This document shows positions 25,001-37,121 of a DNA stretch of 64,000 nt, one piece after another (the first letter of the stretch is position 1; every line of letters starts with the position of its first letter). The notes beneath the pieces were generated by a model that had not been told where the DNA came from, did no database searches, and worked only from the letters and a program-made list of their open reading frames with translations. This DNA comes from Centroberyx gerrardi (lineage: Eukaryota > Chordata > Actinopteri > Beryciformes > Berycidae): positions 13,349,072 through 13,413,071 of the forward strand of contig NC_136008.1 of assembly GCF_048128805.1 (NCBI RefSeq), written 5' to 3'. The translations under genes were made by a program, and so were the position numbers.

Positions 25001-28000
25001 GAGACACGAAGTCTAGTGCTAATAAACAACCAGAAAAGAAAACCCACAGAAATAATAGCCTACTATTCAATTCTACAACCAATCATATCTGTGAAGTATT
25101 TGCACTTATTTTGCCATACTCCTAGGTGTGCTACCTGGCTTGGTTGAGGCCTGGACGAGTCCCCAGGCTGAATTTGGCCTCCTGCCAGCAATCAGGTCAC
25201 TCTGGTGGGGTTTTAGGCCATCGGACAGCAAGCTGCGCAGGGCGGGGCAGAGACACTGCAGTACCAGACGGCCCAGAGATGGATTTACACTGCTGTCTCC
25301 TGATAAGGCCTGAGGAGAGGAGAGGAGAGAGCGGAAGAGAGGATGGGAACAAGAGGGATAGAGAATGGGAGGAGAGCATGGCAGGGGTGAAGTGGGATAG
25401 AGAGAAGAAGAAGAGGCGCAGTGATGGAGAGAGACAGGGGAAGAGATCAGAAAGGATGACTCAAAAGAGAAAGGGAGAGGGAGGGAGAATACATACAACG
25501 GGGGTTGAGAGACACAGGGGACGGCAAGGGTTGACATGATGTGATGAGATGTGATTTGGGAGGGGAGTTTGGAGTTAGTATATAAAGAGATTCTGACTAC
25601 TGAGAGAAAGGGTAATCTAAAGTCATTCTAGTACCTTGTTAACTGAGAGAGACTGAGGAGAGACAGAACAAGATATGTAGAGTCAGAACAAGAAGGAGAC
25701 GAAAGGCATTTCCACAGTTAATAATACATTTAACACAATAAAACAAATTAATTTGTCTAGATATGAAGAGATTGCTAATATATTATCAAAAGACATATTT
25801 ACTTCCTCTGTGGACAAAACAATCATCAATATGAAACAAAATACTGGTATTAAAGTAAGTACTAAACCCAGTCACCCAAGCCCAGCAATTGAGGGCTTGG
25901 CAGAGACTGACCTTCTGAACTACAGTCCGAGAGGAACTGAACTGGGCCAAGATGGCTTCCACTGCCACACTGACCGCACTGACCAGACCTGGAGGACAGA
26001 ACAAAAGCCTACAGTTAAACAGTGACAGCCACAGACGTCAAAGACACACAAAGAAACACAGCTGAACAGAGGCACACACACACATTCACACACACACACA
26101 CACACACCTTTCTTTTCCTGCAGGTACAGAGAGGATAGGCCAAGACCTCTCATGGGATTCTTCACATCTTCGCCCATCCAGGATGTCTCGCCCCTCTGTA
26201 CAGAGCCAGCGAATGAGACACTGCGAACAGCTGGGATTGACAGTGAGAGAGGAATTAGGTCCCAGTATAAAAGATTCAACAGGAGAAAAATAAATCACAA
26301 CAGACAGAAATACCACAACTAAAATATTAGTATTATTAGTAGTAGCATTTAAGCAATGAGAAGCATTGGAGTAGGCAGGTAGCAGCAGATGGGATAATTG
26401 ATGGTATACATGTGAGCACATCCTGTAAATATTGGTGTACTGCAGTGACTTTTCCACATCTGGATCTGTGAAGATGACATTCGGTCTATGTCAGCGATAG
26501 ACTGGATCCTAGCAAACACCTTTCACTGGAAGGCTTACCACTGGCCATGCATTAACCTTGACACACAGTCAAATGCTGACATACAATACAATACATTGCC
26601 ACACATACACACAGTCGCACACTCACACGCACACACACACACACACAGAGAGAGAGGGAACTGCAGAGCTAGGGGGGGAGAACGATTGTATGGGCTAACA
26701 CATCAAGGCAATCAATCAGGTCAGATATAATTAAACACACGTGCAGAGGGCAGGTGTCGTGTCCAGTCTGACTTCCATATAAATGGATTTATATAAACTA
26801 GTTATATAAATGCAAACATTTATATAGTGAGCAGGATGTTAGTTTGCTCTGGCGCTTAGTTACTTCTAAATTGCCTAAATACACACACACGCACAAAGAT
26901 AAAAAAAAGGTTTTACTTAGCAGTAACAGTATTTAAATTAACATCATCATCAACAGGCCTGTCGGGTTGTGCTCTGTGCGAAATGCATGTGTCCATTTCA
27001 ACACACCATGCAACAATAACAGAAAATAATAAAAACAACGTGGAGACAGACAAGCAGACGGACAGAAAGAAACAGAGAAGGACAAAGAGAGTGATGAACA
27101 AATCTAGACGCCCTCTGACAGGAACAGCTGTTACCCTTCCCTTCTGAGGGCTGTTTGCAGATTTGAAAGGACTGCGTAGATAAGAAGTATCAGATGACCT
27201 GCAGGGAGCCGCCTTCTGATGAATAACATCGCTGCACTTACCCAGTTCTTTCAAATCTGCAAATCCCCGGGGTTATAAAAGAGAGGAAAGCGTGGGGGCC
27301 TCTATTCAGGAGCAGAGAATAAAGACAGAGACAGACAGACAGACAGCAAGAAAGACAGACAGACATGCATGCAAGCAGGATGTTAGACAGAGAGAGAGGA
27401 AGTGTGAGACTTCGGGAGAGAGAAGAGAGAGAGAAATCTTACTCGGCACACGTGGCTGCGGAGGAGCCTGGTTGAGTTTTGGGGGTAGGGGGGGCGCCGT
27501 GGCCGATATAGGGGGGTAGAGGTAGGGATAGTAGAGGGGTGCAGCGAGGGCAGGCAAGGTGTGTGAGCGGGGGAAAAGCGGGGAGCTGAGGCAGGAGCCC
27601 GCCACCCCTGCGGGGGGCGCTCCGGAGCGCTGGGGAGGGGAGAGGGCTCCGATGGGGGAGAGGCGAGGAGGGGCGCCCCGGTGCAGAGGGCAGTTTTTAG
27701 GGTGATACAGATAATAGGTGGGGAGGGGAGGAAGCTCTTTGGATGTCCTAGTCTTGTTGCTGTTATGGTCCGTGTGAGAGGAGGTGTGCAAGTGTGTGTG
27801 TTTTTCTGTGCTGCGTGTATACAGCGAATCCATAGTGCTGAGCGTGTTTGAGTAGGTCATCACGGCATCAATGTTCTTATACGGGGTGGTGCAACCTGGT
27901 GCCTGAGTGGTGCCACTCACGGGTGTGTGTGAGTCAGTGTGTGTGCTGGTCTGCTCCTCAGAGTCATTGCAGTAGAGGGAGTCAAAATTACTGATGGAGT

Positions 28001-31000
28001 CAGATACAAAGTCATAGTCCAGGTCTGGTTTGGTTTTGGAGTCATTGATATATTTGTATGTTGAGTCTATGTTGCTTTTAAAGTCATTCCCGAAACGACG
28101 AGAAGAGACTAAACCAATATCAGAGAGGGGGGCCGATTCAAAGCTACACACAGAGTTTTTATCAGTCTCAGAGTCATCTCTGTGGATACTGGCTGAGCTG
28201 GCAGCAGGGGCCCGCTGTGTGGTGAAGGGTTTAGCCCCGCCTACATGGCTGTGGGGCCTGGGGTCTGCAAGAGGATGTGAGTTACAGTAGCCTAGGCGAT
28301 AGGAAGGGAGGGCAGCGTGGAGGAAGTAGGGTGAGGCCAGGGACTGGGAGCAGGAGTGGGCAAGGGACAGTGGGGGTGAGGAAACTGCTCATTTAAAAGG
28401 GTAAGCGACCAAAGTTGGGGGGTATCGGAGTCAGGACGGAGGGGGAAGGTGCACAAGCAAGATGATATGAGGGAGAGAAGCAGAGCCGTGGACAAATGTT
28501 GGAAACAACAGAATGGCATGGAAAGGTGAGAAAAAACAAGGAAGAGAGTAAAAAAAATGCAGCAAATAAATGGGAAGGAGAGAGAGATGTAGAAAATGTT
28601 AGTGTCTGTTGAGAGAAAAATGCACATCCATGAATATATTCCAGCAGAACCTGTCATCATGTAACAACATGCAGTAATGCAGTATTCAAACAACATGTCA
28701 AACACTCAGGTTAACAGTTACACATTGATAGTGCATGAGAGTCAATGGAGTTGAGTTATGAAGAGCAATAAGTCCTGGTTTAAGAGATCTGGACGAAACA
28801 GGAAATGATAATATACCATGGCTATAAAAGAACACTTGTTATGCGATCTCACAGTTGCATAACATTAGATACTCTCAATCTGTCCATCAGTCACTCATTC
28901 ACCACTGAAACACCATTATCAACCACAATGATTCATCATCTTCCAATGTAGGTTAAGGCTCCACGTTTTACTTTCTATTTTATACTCGCAGTGAGAGTAA
29001 TGTTTATGAAGTACAAGACACCACAGCAAGTGAGTGTCAATCTTTATGCCAAATGTTTCGTAGTATATACTGCAGTGGATGCCATCATCACCTCTGGATC
29101 ACCTTCTTTCTCTTTCTCTCTCTCCCTTATCTGAGTTGCCTTTGTCTCTACCTCTCTCTCCCTCTTTCTCCACCGCCCCTCCCCTCTCCACCAGTACAGC
29201 ATACAGTGTAATGCTGAGTCAGTCAAGAGATAGCAGAGTTCTGTTCGTTCCTGCTTAGTCACAGTGTCTGTCTCTGTGGAGATTCGGAGACTGGCACCAC
29301 AGTTTGCATTACACTCAATTACCTGTGACAGACTGCTAGGCTATGGGCAAAAAAAGCAAGCTAGAATGCTACCATACCTGGTTAGACTTCAGCTGTCTTT
29401 CAAATGAAACCAACACATGATACTTCCTATTTTTCTGACATTGGCTCTCAGTAATTGGTTCATGAACAAAGACCCGCCCCTTAGGCTCTTAAAGGTGTAC
29501 ACACCTATTCCTGGCTTAGTGACCACAGCTTGTGGCAGAAAGCAGTGATTTTGGGGGCAACTTTTGCTGCATACAACTCAATTATTCCTTAAATTTTGAT
29601 AATCAGAAAGTACAAGTTAAATCATTACATAATACTACAGTAATTGCAAGGATCAGAGCAATAGTTAGTTATAGTAATAGTTAGCAATAGCAGCATTTGG
29701 TGGGGAAACTGGGGCATATAAAATAAATGCTTGCCCTACTGTATCAGGACAAGTCTAAGTCTTCGTTTCTATGTACCACAGGACGGTATGAGATAAGTAA
29801 CTTGATCTGAGCTATCGATGCCACTCTTGGGAGCAAGAGAATAAGAGAATAAAAACAGGAAGGGGGGGAGAAGGTGATGAAAGGTCCAGGAGACAGGACA
29901 GACAACAGGAGAAAAGCATATAAATGTCCCAATGAGTCACCAAGCTGAACAGCAAGTGAGGGAGAAAAAAGATGAACAATAGGAAAAGATGTAAGGATAC
30001 ACATAGGAAAGAAGGAGAAAGCAGGAGACAAGCAGAGCTGAGGGAGAGTTAGAGGGAGGACAAGAAAGAGAGAGAGAGAGACTACAGGAGGAGAGGTAGG
30101 GCGCTCAGTGGGCACTCCATTATCCCCCTCCCCTTGGTCTGAGGAGAGGATGAATAATTGAATAAGGCAGCGATGACATCACACTCTGATAAGCAGAACA
30201 GGAAACACTGACTGGAGAGTTTCCAACCTTTGCCTTCTCCTCAGATCACCTTCACTCCCTGACTGTCTTTATGTCTCCATCTCTCGCTCATGTTGCCTCT
30301 CCAGCTTCCACTGTCTTGCCCTCCCCCATCTGAAATCACCCTCTGTTTATCCCCTCTTCATCCTTTATCCATCATATCACGCATCAGCCTTTTCTCTGAC
30401 TCATGTTCTTCCTCCGTCTCTGCTCTCCTAATCATTGCGCTCTCTCTCATTTTACATCCTCTCTATCCCTGTCTCTACATTTTCATCTCCCTCGGTTTTC
30501 CTATTTCTTTCCGTAGCTCTGTCCACGGACATTATTTGTGCATCACCGAGGAAGAAAAAAGCAGACTGTTAGTCCCTCTCTCTCTCCATCTGCTTCTCTC
30601 CATCATCTGCCCATCCCAGATTTGGTGAGCCGTCCAAATTACACAGAGGTACTTTGATGTATCCCTTGTTTATTTTCTCCCTGTGCAGACACACGCTGAT
30701 GCAGATGCAGGTGCGCACGCACAAAAATACACACATGCACACACAAACATCATATATCCTTTGCAAATTCACATAAAGGGTTTTTAGCCATTTAGTTTGT
30801 TTCAAAACGTCCAGACATTCTGTGAGAAACCCCATCTACATCTATCACCATCATCACATCATCATGAAAACTCATACTCACTTGTAGTTCTTGATTCCAA
30901 AGTCCTTCCTCCATCCGCTCTTCCTCTCACCTCCACCTCTTCTTCTTCTTCTTCTTCATCTTCTTCCTTCCCCTCCTTTTCTTTCCACTTAACTTCTTCA

Positions 31001-34000
31001 CATTCCCTCTCTCCGCCCAGTGTCCACAGGCTGCTGTCACTGATTGAGCAGCCGATCTTCTGCGAGGGGCATAGCTCCAGTTGTCCACCCTCTTTGTCAG
31101 CTCTCTGGAGCATTTCCTTCAAAGCAGCCATTGAGGTGAGGGCCGGTGGCGGCTGCATGAAGATGGCCTGAGCCTGAGAGGTGTACTCCCATTGGTTGCC
31201 ATCGCCGTCTTCCTTCTCTCTTCTCCACTTTAGGTTGTACAGTATATCTGGATCGGGAGTTATGACTGTGGGGTCGGGGTCTGGGTCAGTGATCACCTTA
31301 GTTGGAGGGGAGTTGTTCTTGTTGCGGAAACGCAGCTCTTTGAAGGTGGTGACCTTTGGACCTAACCCTGGAGTTGACCCTGATGAAGTGAGCTTCTTTG
31401 GGGTTTTCATGTCAGATTTTCTCATTGCCAATGGCGGAAGCTGCAGCGGGGCTTCAGTATCAGGTGTGAATGCTATGAGCCAATCGAATCGCTCAGGCCG
31501 TGCTGAGTTGGCAGGGACAGTGCAGACTTTGAGAGGTGGCAGGGACGGGGGAATGGGGGGTAAGGGGCGAGGAGGAGGAGGAGGGGGAGGAGAATCTGAT
31601 AGCACGGGGGAGTAACGGAAAGTCTCAAAGCTCATTTTGTTTGCTTTAGTTTCATATGTATTGCTGAGGCCAGTGCTATAATAAGGGTCAGAGGTTAGGC
31701 CAGTGTTCCTCTTCCTTCTCCTCGCCATCTCAGTGAACGACGTGGTTCTCAGTGTGTCCCTGCTCTCATCTTTCTTTTTGCCTTCCTCAGCCTCTCCAAG
31801 TACGTCTATTCTTCTATCCCCATCCAACTTGCCTCCACTTCTCCATCCATCTCTAGCCATCCCATCTGAGTCATAGTCCTTCTCCTCCTTCCTGTTGTCT
31901 TTTTGCCTGAACTCATGCAGCTCCCCAGACCGGGAGGGCATTAGATTATCCCCATCGGCCTCGTCCTCTAACCCTCCGACACACACACCGAGCTCTGGGC
32001 TGAGTTTGAGGAGCTCGGCCTGGGTCAGCCCGGCGAGCATCAATAGCTTCCGAATCTCTACATCCAATGCATGGAAGGAGGGGGGAGGAGGGAGGGCAGG
32101 TGGGGGTGGTATGGCAGGGGGAGAGGAGGAGGAGATTGAGATAACCGGTGGAGGAGGTAGAGGTGGGGGGCGTGTGGTTGGAGGTGGGAGGGACAGGGGG
32201 GTCTTTTCCTGTTCGGCTTGAAGAGCGGCGAGCCTCTGTGCTTCCTTCCTGGCAAGGTGTCGCCTCCGAGGGGGAGGGATGGGAGGAGTTGGGGTAGGGA
32301 TGGATAGAGGAGGAGGAGGAGAAGAATAGAGGGTGAGGTAAGGGATGGGCTTGGAGGCAGGGAGAGGAGGAATGGATGGGGGAGATGGAGGCAGGGGTTT
32401 CTCACACCTAAAAGTGGAGAAAGTGGGGGATGAGGAATTAGGGGAGAAGGTGGAAAAGGTGGGTGTAGGAGAGGTGGAGACAGCAATGGAGGTGGTCTCC
32501 CTGCTGATGTTGATGTAGGTGTGGAGGTCAGAGCTCACGCTGGCATGACGCGCTGGAGGTTTGGGGGGTCTAGGGGGCGGCTCGACAGGGGATGGGGTGA
32601 GGGAATCTGGAACGAGAGGCTCGTCACAATCTGACGGCGCAGTGAGGTCGACCCCTGCGTCAGAAAACTCCTGCGAGTCTCCCAGGCTTCCCCCACGGCC
32701 TTTATACAGCTTCCAGGGAATGTCAATGTTCCCCATTTCATCCAAGACATCTGAGAGGTCCTGCTCTTCCAGATCTCCTAGATCCAGCCCCTTCTCATGG
32801 AGCCTGGCGATGTGGGCCAGTTTCACCTCCCTGTTGACCTTCTCTAGGCGATCCAGGTGATCCAACCGATCCCTCAGAACGTCCCACTGTTGTTCCCCAT
32901 CCAGATCCCAATGAGCCACCTGGATCACCTGGCTAAAGCGCTCCATTTTCCCAAACTCCCCTACTGATTCTAGGAAGTCAAGCAAGCCTACTTTGGTAAC
33001 CTCCGAACCTAAATGTCCCATTTCTCCTTTGACCCCTAAGTAGTCAGAAGAGGGGGACGCCGGGGCAGATGGGTAGCCCTCATCTGGAGAGCAAGGGGGT
33101 ATGGGGGAATGTGAAGTTGAGGAGAGGGGATGGCGGTTAAGAGGCAGGGATGGGGGTGAACGGGCAGGGGGCTGGCATTCAGGGGCGTGAGGGAGAGAGT
33201 GAACTTTGGAGGACAGAGGGATGGACAGATCATCCTGGTCGTGGGAAGAGCAGAGAGAGGTGGACAGATCCGCACAGTCAGACTCCAGATCAGAGCAGGA
33301 ACTGATGGAGGTGGAGGATGAGGAGGTAGAAGAGGAGAGGGAGAAATCCAGGAGGGAGGGGGGACAGTCGCAGCACGAGGGGACCAGTGTGTCATCATCA
33401 TCGTCATCGTCATCATCGTCATCTTCATCATCATCGACATCCACATCGATATCGATATCCCCACTGCTCTCTTCCTCATCGTCCTCTTCCTCTACCTTTA
33501 CATTTTTCTTGTTGTCTACATCAGGGCTTTCTTTTGCTTCCTTCACCTCTTTCTTTGGACCAGCAGCGGGGCCGGCAGAGGGCTGCAGCTGGGGCGGGGC
33601 TTGTAAGGGACTCGTCTGTGCCTGGTCCTTGGCCCCTGTCCCATCCTGCCTCTGGGGCAATGGGGGTGGAGGAGGCTGAAGCTGCAGTTGCTGTCTGAGA
33701 GAGATGGTGTTGTTGTTGTTGTGGTTATGGTTGAACATACTGTTGTTGTCCTGTGGGGAGCGGCCATCACAGCACAGGCAAGGAAGGCTCGGCTCGTTAC
33801 AGTTCGGGTCAAGAGGGAGAAGAGAGGGAAGGGGAGGAGCGGGTGGAGGTGCAATTTTGGATGCGGCCGGTGCACGCGCGCTCTTGGGTTTGGGCTTAGC
33901 TAAATTGGATGGGGTGGAACCCTGTTTCTGTAGGCCCAATCTGGACTGACCTACTGGAGGTCGGGGCTGCACCCCCACCCTGGTCCTGGAGGTTGCCGCA

Positions 34001-34170
34001 GGGCCTTTAGTAGCCCGGCGCGGGGAGGAAGTGGGGATGGTGTTCATGTTTTTATCCTCCCTCCGAAAACCAGGGCCATGAGACTTTGGTTCAGCTGAAG
34101 TATTGGTCCGTCTGCTTGTGTCAAAACGCCGCGGCCTCGGAGGCTGAGAGGGGCGGCTAGAGGATTGCAT
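22085..34170 (-). CDS. rusc1: RUN and SH3 domain-containing protein 1
   Basis: RUSC1 is a cytoplasmic adaptor in vesicle traffic and neurotrophin or TRAF signalling. Exons, minus strand: 30882-34170, 27443-28264, 26108-26230, 25912-25988, 25135-25309, 24681-24786, 24454-24500, 23860-24365, 23533-23768, 23109-23276, 22085-22250; 5715 nt, 1904 residues. A candidate microexon at 27242-27256 adds NLKEL in frame. The first coding exon is low-complexity, with an Asp/Glu run (about 225-262), many polyproline stretches, and a conserved block starting [19 protein letters not shown] (about 394). [13 protein letters not shown] leads into the RUN domain (about 1413-1590; [22 protein letters not shown]). 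The C-terminal SH3 is 1851-1904 ([29 protein letters not shown]). Human RUSC1 is about 902 residues, so the N-terminus here is much longer. RUSC2 is the alternative, but the position beside fdps favours RUSC1. Confidence 0.9.
22370..23030. repeat. interspersed repeat containing tandem 141-bp units
   Basis: Units starting TAGC(G/A)CCCCCATTAGGCCAA occur at 22561, 22702 and, diverged, 22843, exactly 141 bp apart. The first two are almost identical. A more diverged unit begins near 22441. The array lies in the last rusc1 intron, and flanking sequence (AATCAAAATCAAACTGGTGG and similar) looks like the same repeat family. Confidence 0.65.
23379..23502. repeat. foldback (long inverted repeat) in a rusc1 intron
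   Basis: The arm at 23402-23440 (core CCAGGTTTTCATTCTGACC) is the reverse complement, with about four mismatches, of 23453-23491 (core GGTCAGAATGAAAACCTGG), around a 12-base loop. Outer segments GCAGTGGTTT and AAACCACTGC extend the stem past a bulge. It looks like a foldback or MITE-type element. Confidence 0.7.
27242..27256 (-). other. rusc1: candidate 15-nt microexon of rusc1 (NLKEL)
   Basis: On the minus strand an acceptor ending tttgcag precedes ATTTGAAAGAACTGG, followed by a consensus donor gtaagt. Upstream exon 27443-28264 ends in phase 1, and exon 26108-26230 begins with the last two bases of a codon. Inclusion therefore adds five residues (NLKEL) in frame. The UGC just before the AG is typical of SRRM4-dependent neuronal microexons. 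The exon is inferred only from splice signals and phase. Confidence 0.5.
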
Positions 34171-34296
34171 TGTGGGAATAGGACTTTTGGGACACTCAGA
34201 TATTTTTGTTGCTATAGAAACAGAGGTTCTAAAGGATGGAGAGATCCAAACTGTGACTGGCCGTGACGGTCACATCTTGGCTTGACTCCCAAGACC
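34171..34296 (-). other. 5' UTR of the main rusc1 coding exon
   Basis: An acceptor (gttacag) ends at 34297 on the minus strand. The following 126 bases contain in-frame stops before ATG 34170-34168 ([11 protein letters not shown]). Confidence 0.6.
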
Positions 34297-34955
34297 CTGT
34301 AACATCAAAGGAGACACACAGTCAATAGAGACTAGGAGGAAACTCTGCTGTGTTCATCAGGGACCTTTTCCTTGTTCTACACATGCCTTCACATTAGACT
34401 AAAGCTTTGAAGTTAAAATCATCATCTGGACTATTCATTATAGCTCAATTGCTTTTGGGCTTTCTGCTTTATAATTATCTCAGACTCGGTCCCAGTTCTG
34501 GGAGAACATAGTAGTAGTATGAACACACAAATTGTGTCTTGTTAACCTCTCTTTTTCTCACGCTTTCATGTTTCTACCCTCTTATAAAAAGCACATTCTC
34601 AAACACCAACACGTATACAATGCATGTCAATAACAAAAAAAAGGAAAAATTACACTGCATTTTTTTGCTGAATAATACAATAGCTGCAATCAATGCAGCA
34701 GTAATGCTGTGGACATGGCTTCTCTACATAATTTCTGTAATAGCATTTGAAAATTATCTCAAAATAATTGTTTTGGGAACACTGAGATGCTATAATGCTT
34801 AGGATTTGTTTTGATAAAATGAGTTCTTGAATAACCTATGCAATAGATTTTCTCTAATGTGCGAGTTCATTTGTATGCAGATTTTCTGCACAGTAACTGT
34901 ACACCTTGTTTGGGAGGTCGTCTGGTGTACTTTTTCCCTTGGATGAAAAAAAAAC

Positions 34956-34956
34956 G

Positions 34957-35035
<79 letters not shown>
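34956..35035. repeat. (ATCT)n-(CA)n compound microsatellite
   Basis: Tetranucleotide ATCT run followed by a long CA run, in the first intron of rusc1. Confidence 0.9.
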
Positions 35036-35036
<1 letters not shown>

Positions 35037-35614
35037 ATTAGATACAAATTCATATAAAAGTCCCCATGAAAACAGTTGGCAGCTAATTTATAATTACTGT
35101 CACTCATCATCTCATCATCTTGGTCTATTATATTCTGCTTCACTGAGCAATGATGTTCATTGATTTACAGTAGTCCAGCTCTCTCCGTCTGTGCCAGTCC
35201 ATCCTAACAAACTGAGAGGAGCGACTAAGATCTAGACCAAAAGAAATGCCATTTAAAAACGACAATATACCTACGGCGCTGACTTAACGTGATGCAAATT
35301 CAACTGGAGCATGAAGTAATCAAGCAGCAGCACTGAATAACACCGAGCCCGTCTTTTTAAAGCCCATCTAGCGAAGGCTATTGCTCACATATTCCTCCAC
35401 AGTGCCCTTCACATCAGTGAAGAATATAAATCACTGAAGTGCTTGCTTACATTGGGCCTTCGTCGGAATGGCCATAAAAGCCACTATGGCTATGGAATAA
35501 AACAAAAAAATATAGTATATCATCTCATGTAGTTAAGCCATTCTCTGTACAGTATTTACCCGTGCATTTATTGATCCGAAAGAGCTGATGGAGACGGGGA
35601 GGATGGGAGAGAGG

Positions 35615-35667
35615 GGAGAGGGAGGGAGGGAGGGAGGAAGGAAGGAAGGAAGGGGGGGGGGGGGGGT
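35615..35667. repeat. purine simple repeat (GGGA/GGAA then G-run)
   Basis: AGGG and GGAA units grade into an 18-G run, a potential G-quadruplex on the plus strand, in the first intron of rusc1. Confidence 0.8.
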
Positions 35668-35948
35668 ACCTTAAGCCGCATCGCCCTGCTATCCAGGCCC
35701 ATCCACCCCCGCTATGACTCAAATACAATACACAATATTTCTACTACATTTCACATTTATAATAATAGGCTAATACTGATATACGCAAAAGTGTCTACGT
35801 TCAAGAAATGACCCCCTAAAAGGGGCATTACATGTTTTTTGATCTATGTAGGCTATGGGAGGCAATAAAAGGTTTTGCTTAGCCGAATAGCCCGTGCAAT
35901 TCCATTTGAAACCAAAGTAAAATAGAGTAAAATAAGAAATTGACTCAC

Positions 35949-36080
35949 GATCAGATTGAGGGAAGGATGGATGAAGGAGTCCATCTCGACGAGCGCTCCG
36001 ACAACCCAGTCGGTGTGAATGTGAATCTCTCCGAGGGGTACAGCGACAGCATCTCTCCTCTCGCGAGCATCTACCAAACC
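35949..36080 (-). other. probable upstream first exon of rusc1
   Basis: GC-rich minus-strand sequence ends at a consensus donor (CTGATC then gtgagt, 35948). It lies 1.65 kb upstream of the coding exon and about 300 bases beyond the fdps poly(A) site. It has a short ORF with no conserved content, so it is taken as non-coding. The 5' border is a guess. Confidence 0.4.
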
Positions 36081-36379
36081 ACCGTCATCTCACCCCCCCT
36101 TCTTTCCCAAACCACACCCCTTGCTTGCCTTATCATCACACATCCCTCTTCCCATCCACTTCAGCTTGAGTCATCGCATCTTCACCTCCTTCAAAAGACT
36201 TAGTATATATCAAGAGGAAGAGAGTCTCATTTCCTCTGATCTGCTGTTACAAGTCCTCTTATCTACAATCCATTCATGCATTTATTATTCTTTCTTGAAG
36301 AAAATAATAGTAAACCTCACACATTCACAAAAACAATAGAGAACCAAACAGAGAGATCTTGTAATCTTGGTCACACGTC

Positions 36380-36385
36380 TTTATT
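36380..36385 (-). terminator. fdps poly(A) signal
   Basis: AATAAA on the minus strand (TTTATT on plus), about 740 bases downstream of the fdps stop. It is followed by A/T-rich sequence, and the next gene's first exon lies about 300 bases further on. Confidence 0.55.
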
Positions 36386-37121
36386 AAAAGCAATAAGATA
36401 TTACTCTGAGCAGTAGGCAGACTTTACAGCAGTATAAGAAAATAAAGGAAATTAGAAAGGTGATCAATTTTGACCCTCTGTCCCAGGCTGGGATGCATCT
36501 TAACGTGCATCCTCTTTTTCAATGGTCCTCATCTAATAAACAAAATCTCTGCACTTAAACAAAATTACTTTGATATGATGTAGTGTTTTCCTTCCCTTAT
36601 ATATATATATACTGTCTATATTTTCACCAGCAGTAAAAGTGCTATACATTCCTCAGGGAGGGCTAACATGAAAGCTAAATCAATCAATGTGAGATTGATG
36701 CCGCTGGCATCCTTATCAAATCCATGGGATTTCTAGGATTCTGGAGCGGAGTAATGTCAGGTGAAACTGTACATTATGCATTGGGTTCAATAAACAGATA
36801 ACACAGAAAAGGAGACCGTCCATTTGATGACATTCACAAGCAAACATACATGAATGAAGGAGAACAAAAAAGTAGAAAACTGCCTACAGGGCTCTTATGA
36901 ATCCCAATTCTGTTCAGGTTCATTTTTGTGGAGTCAGAGCCTGGTTCCATATTGGTCCCTCCCCCGACACCTCTAGCACTGGCAAACCCTATTTAAGGTA
37001 GTATGAGAGGCATTGAGCAATGTCTCACTAAGATAAGAGTCACAAAGGAACTAGGGTAATTTAACTGACCCTTTTCAATCCTATTATAAAAAATATATCT
37101 TCTAAAGACCTCACTTCTTTC

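Noticed and set aside
27135-27173. A further rusc1 exon at the second inverted-repeat arm
   Set aside because: The potential exon after the acceptor at 27174-27173 would be 37 nt and break the frame; the 15-nt alternative fits both phases.
32058-33679. Several 100-157-codon ORFs opposite or out of frame with rusc1
   Set aside because: Shadow frames of the proline/acid-rich rusc1 exon with simple-sequence translations.
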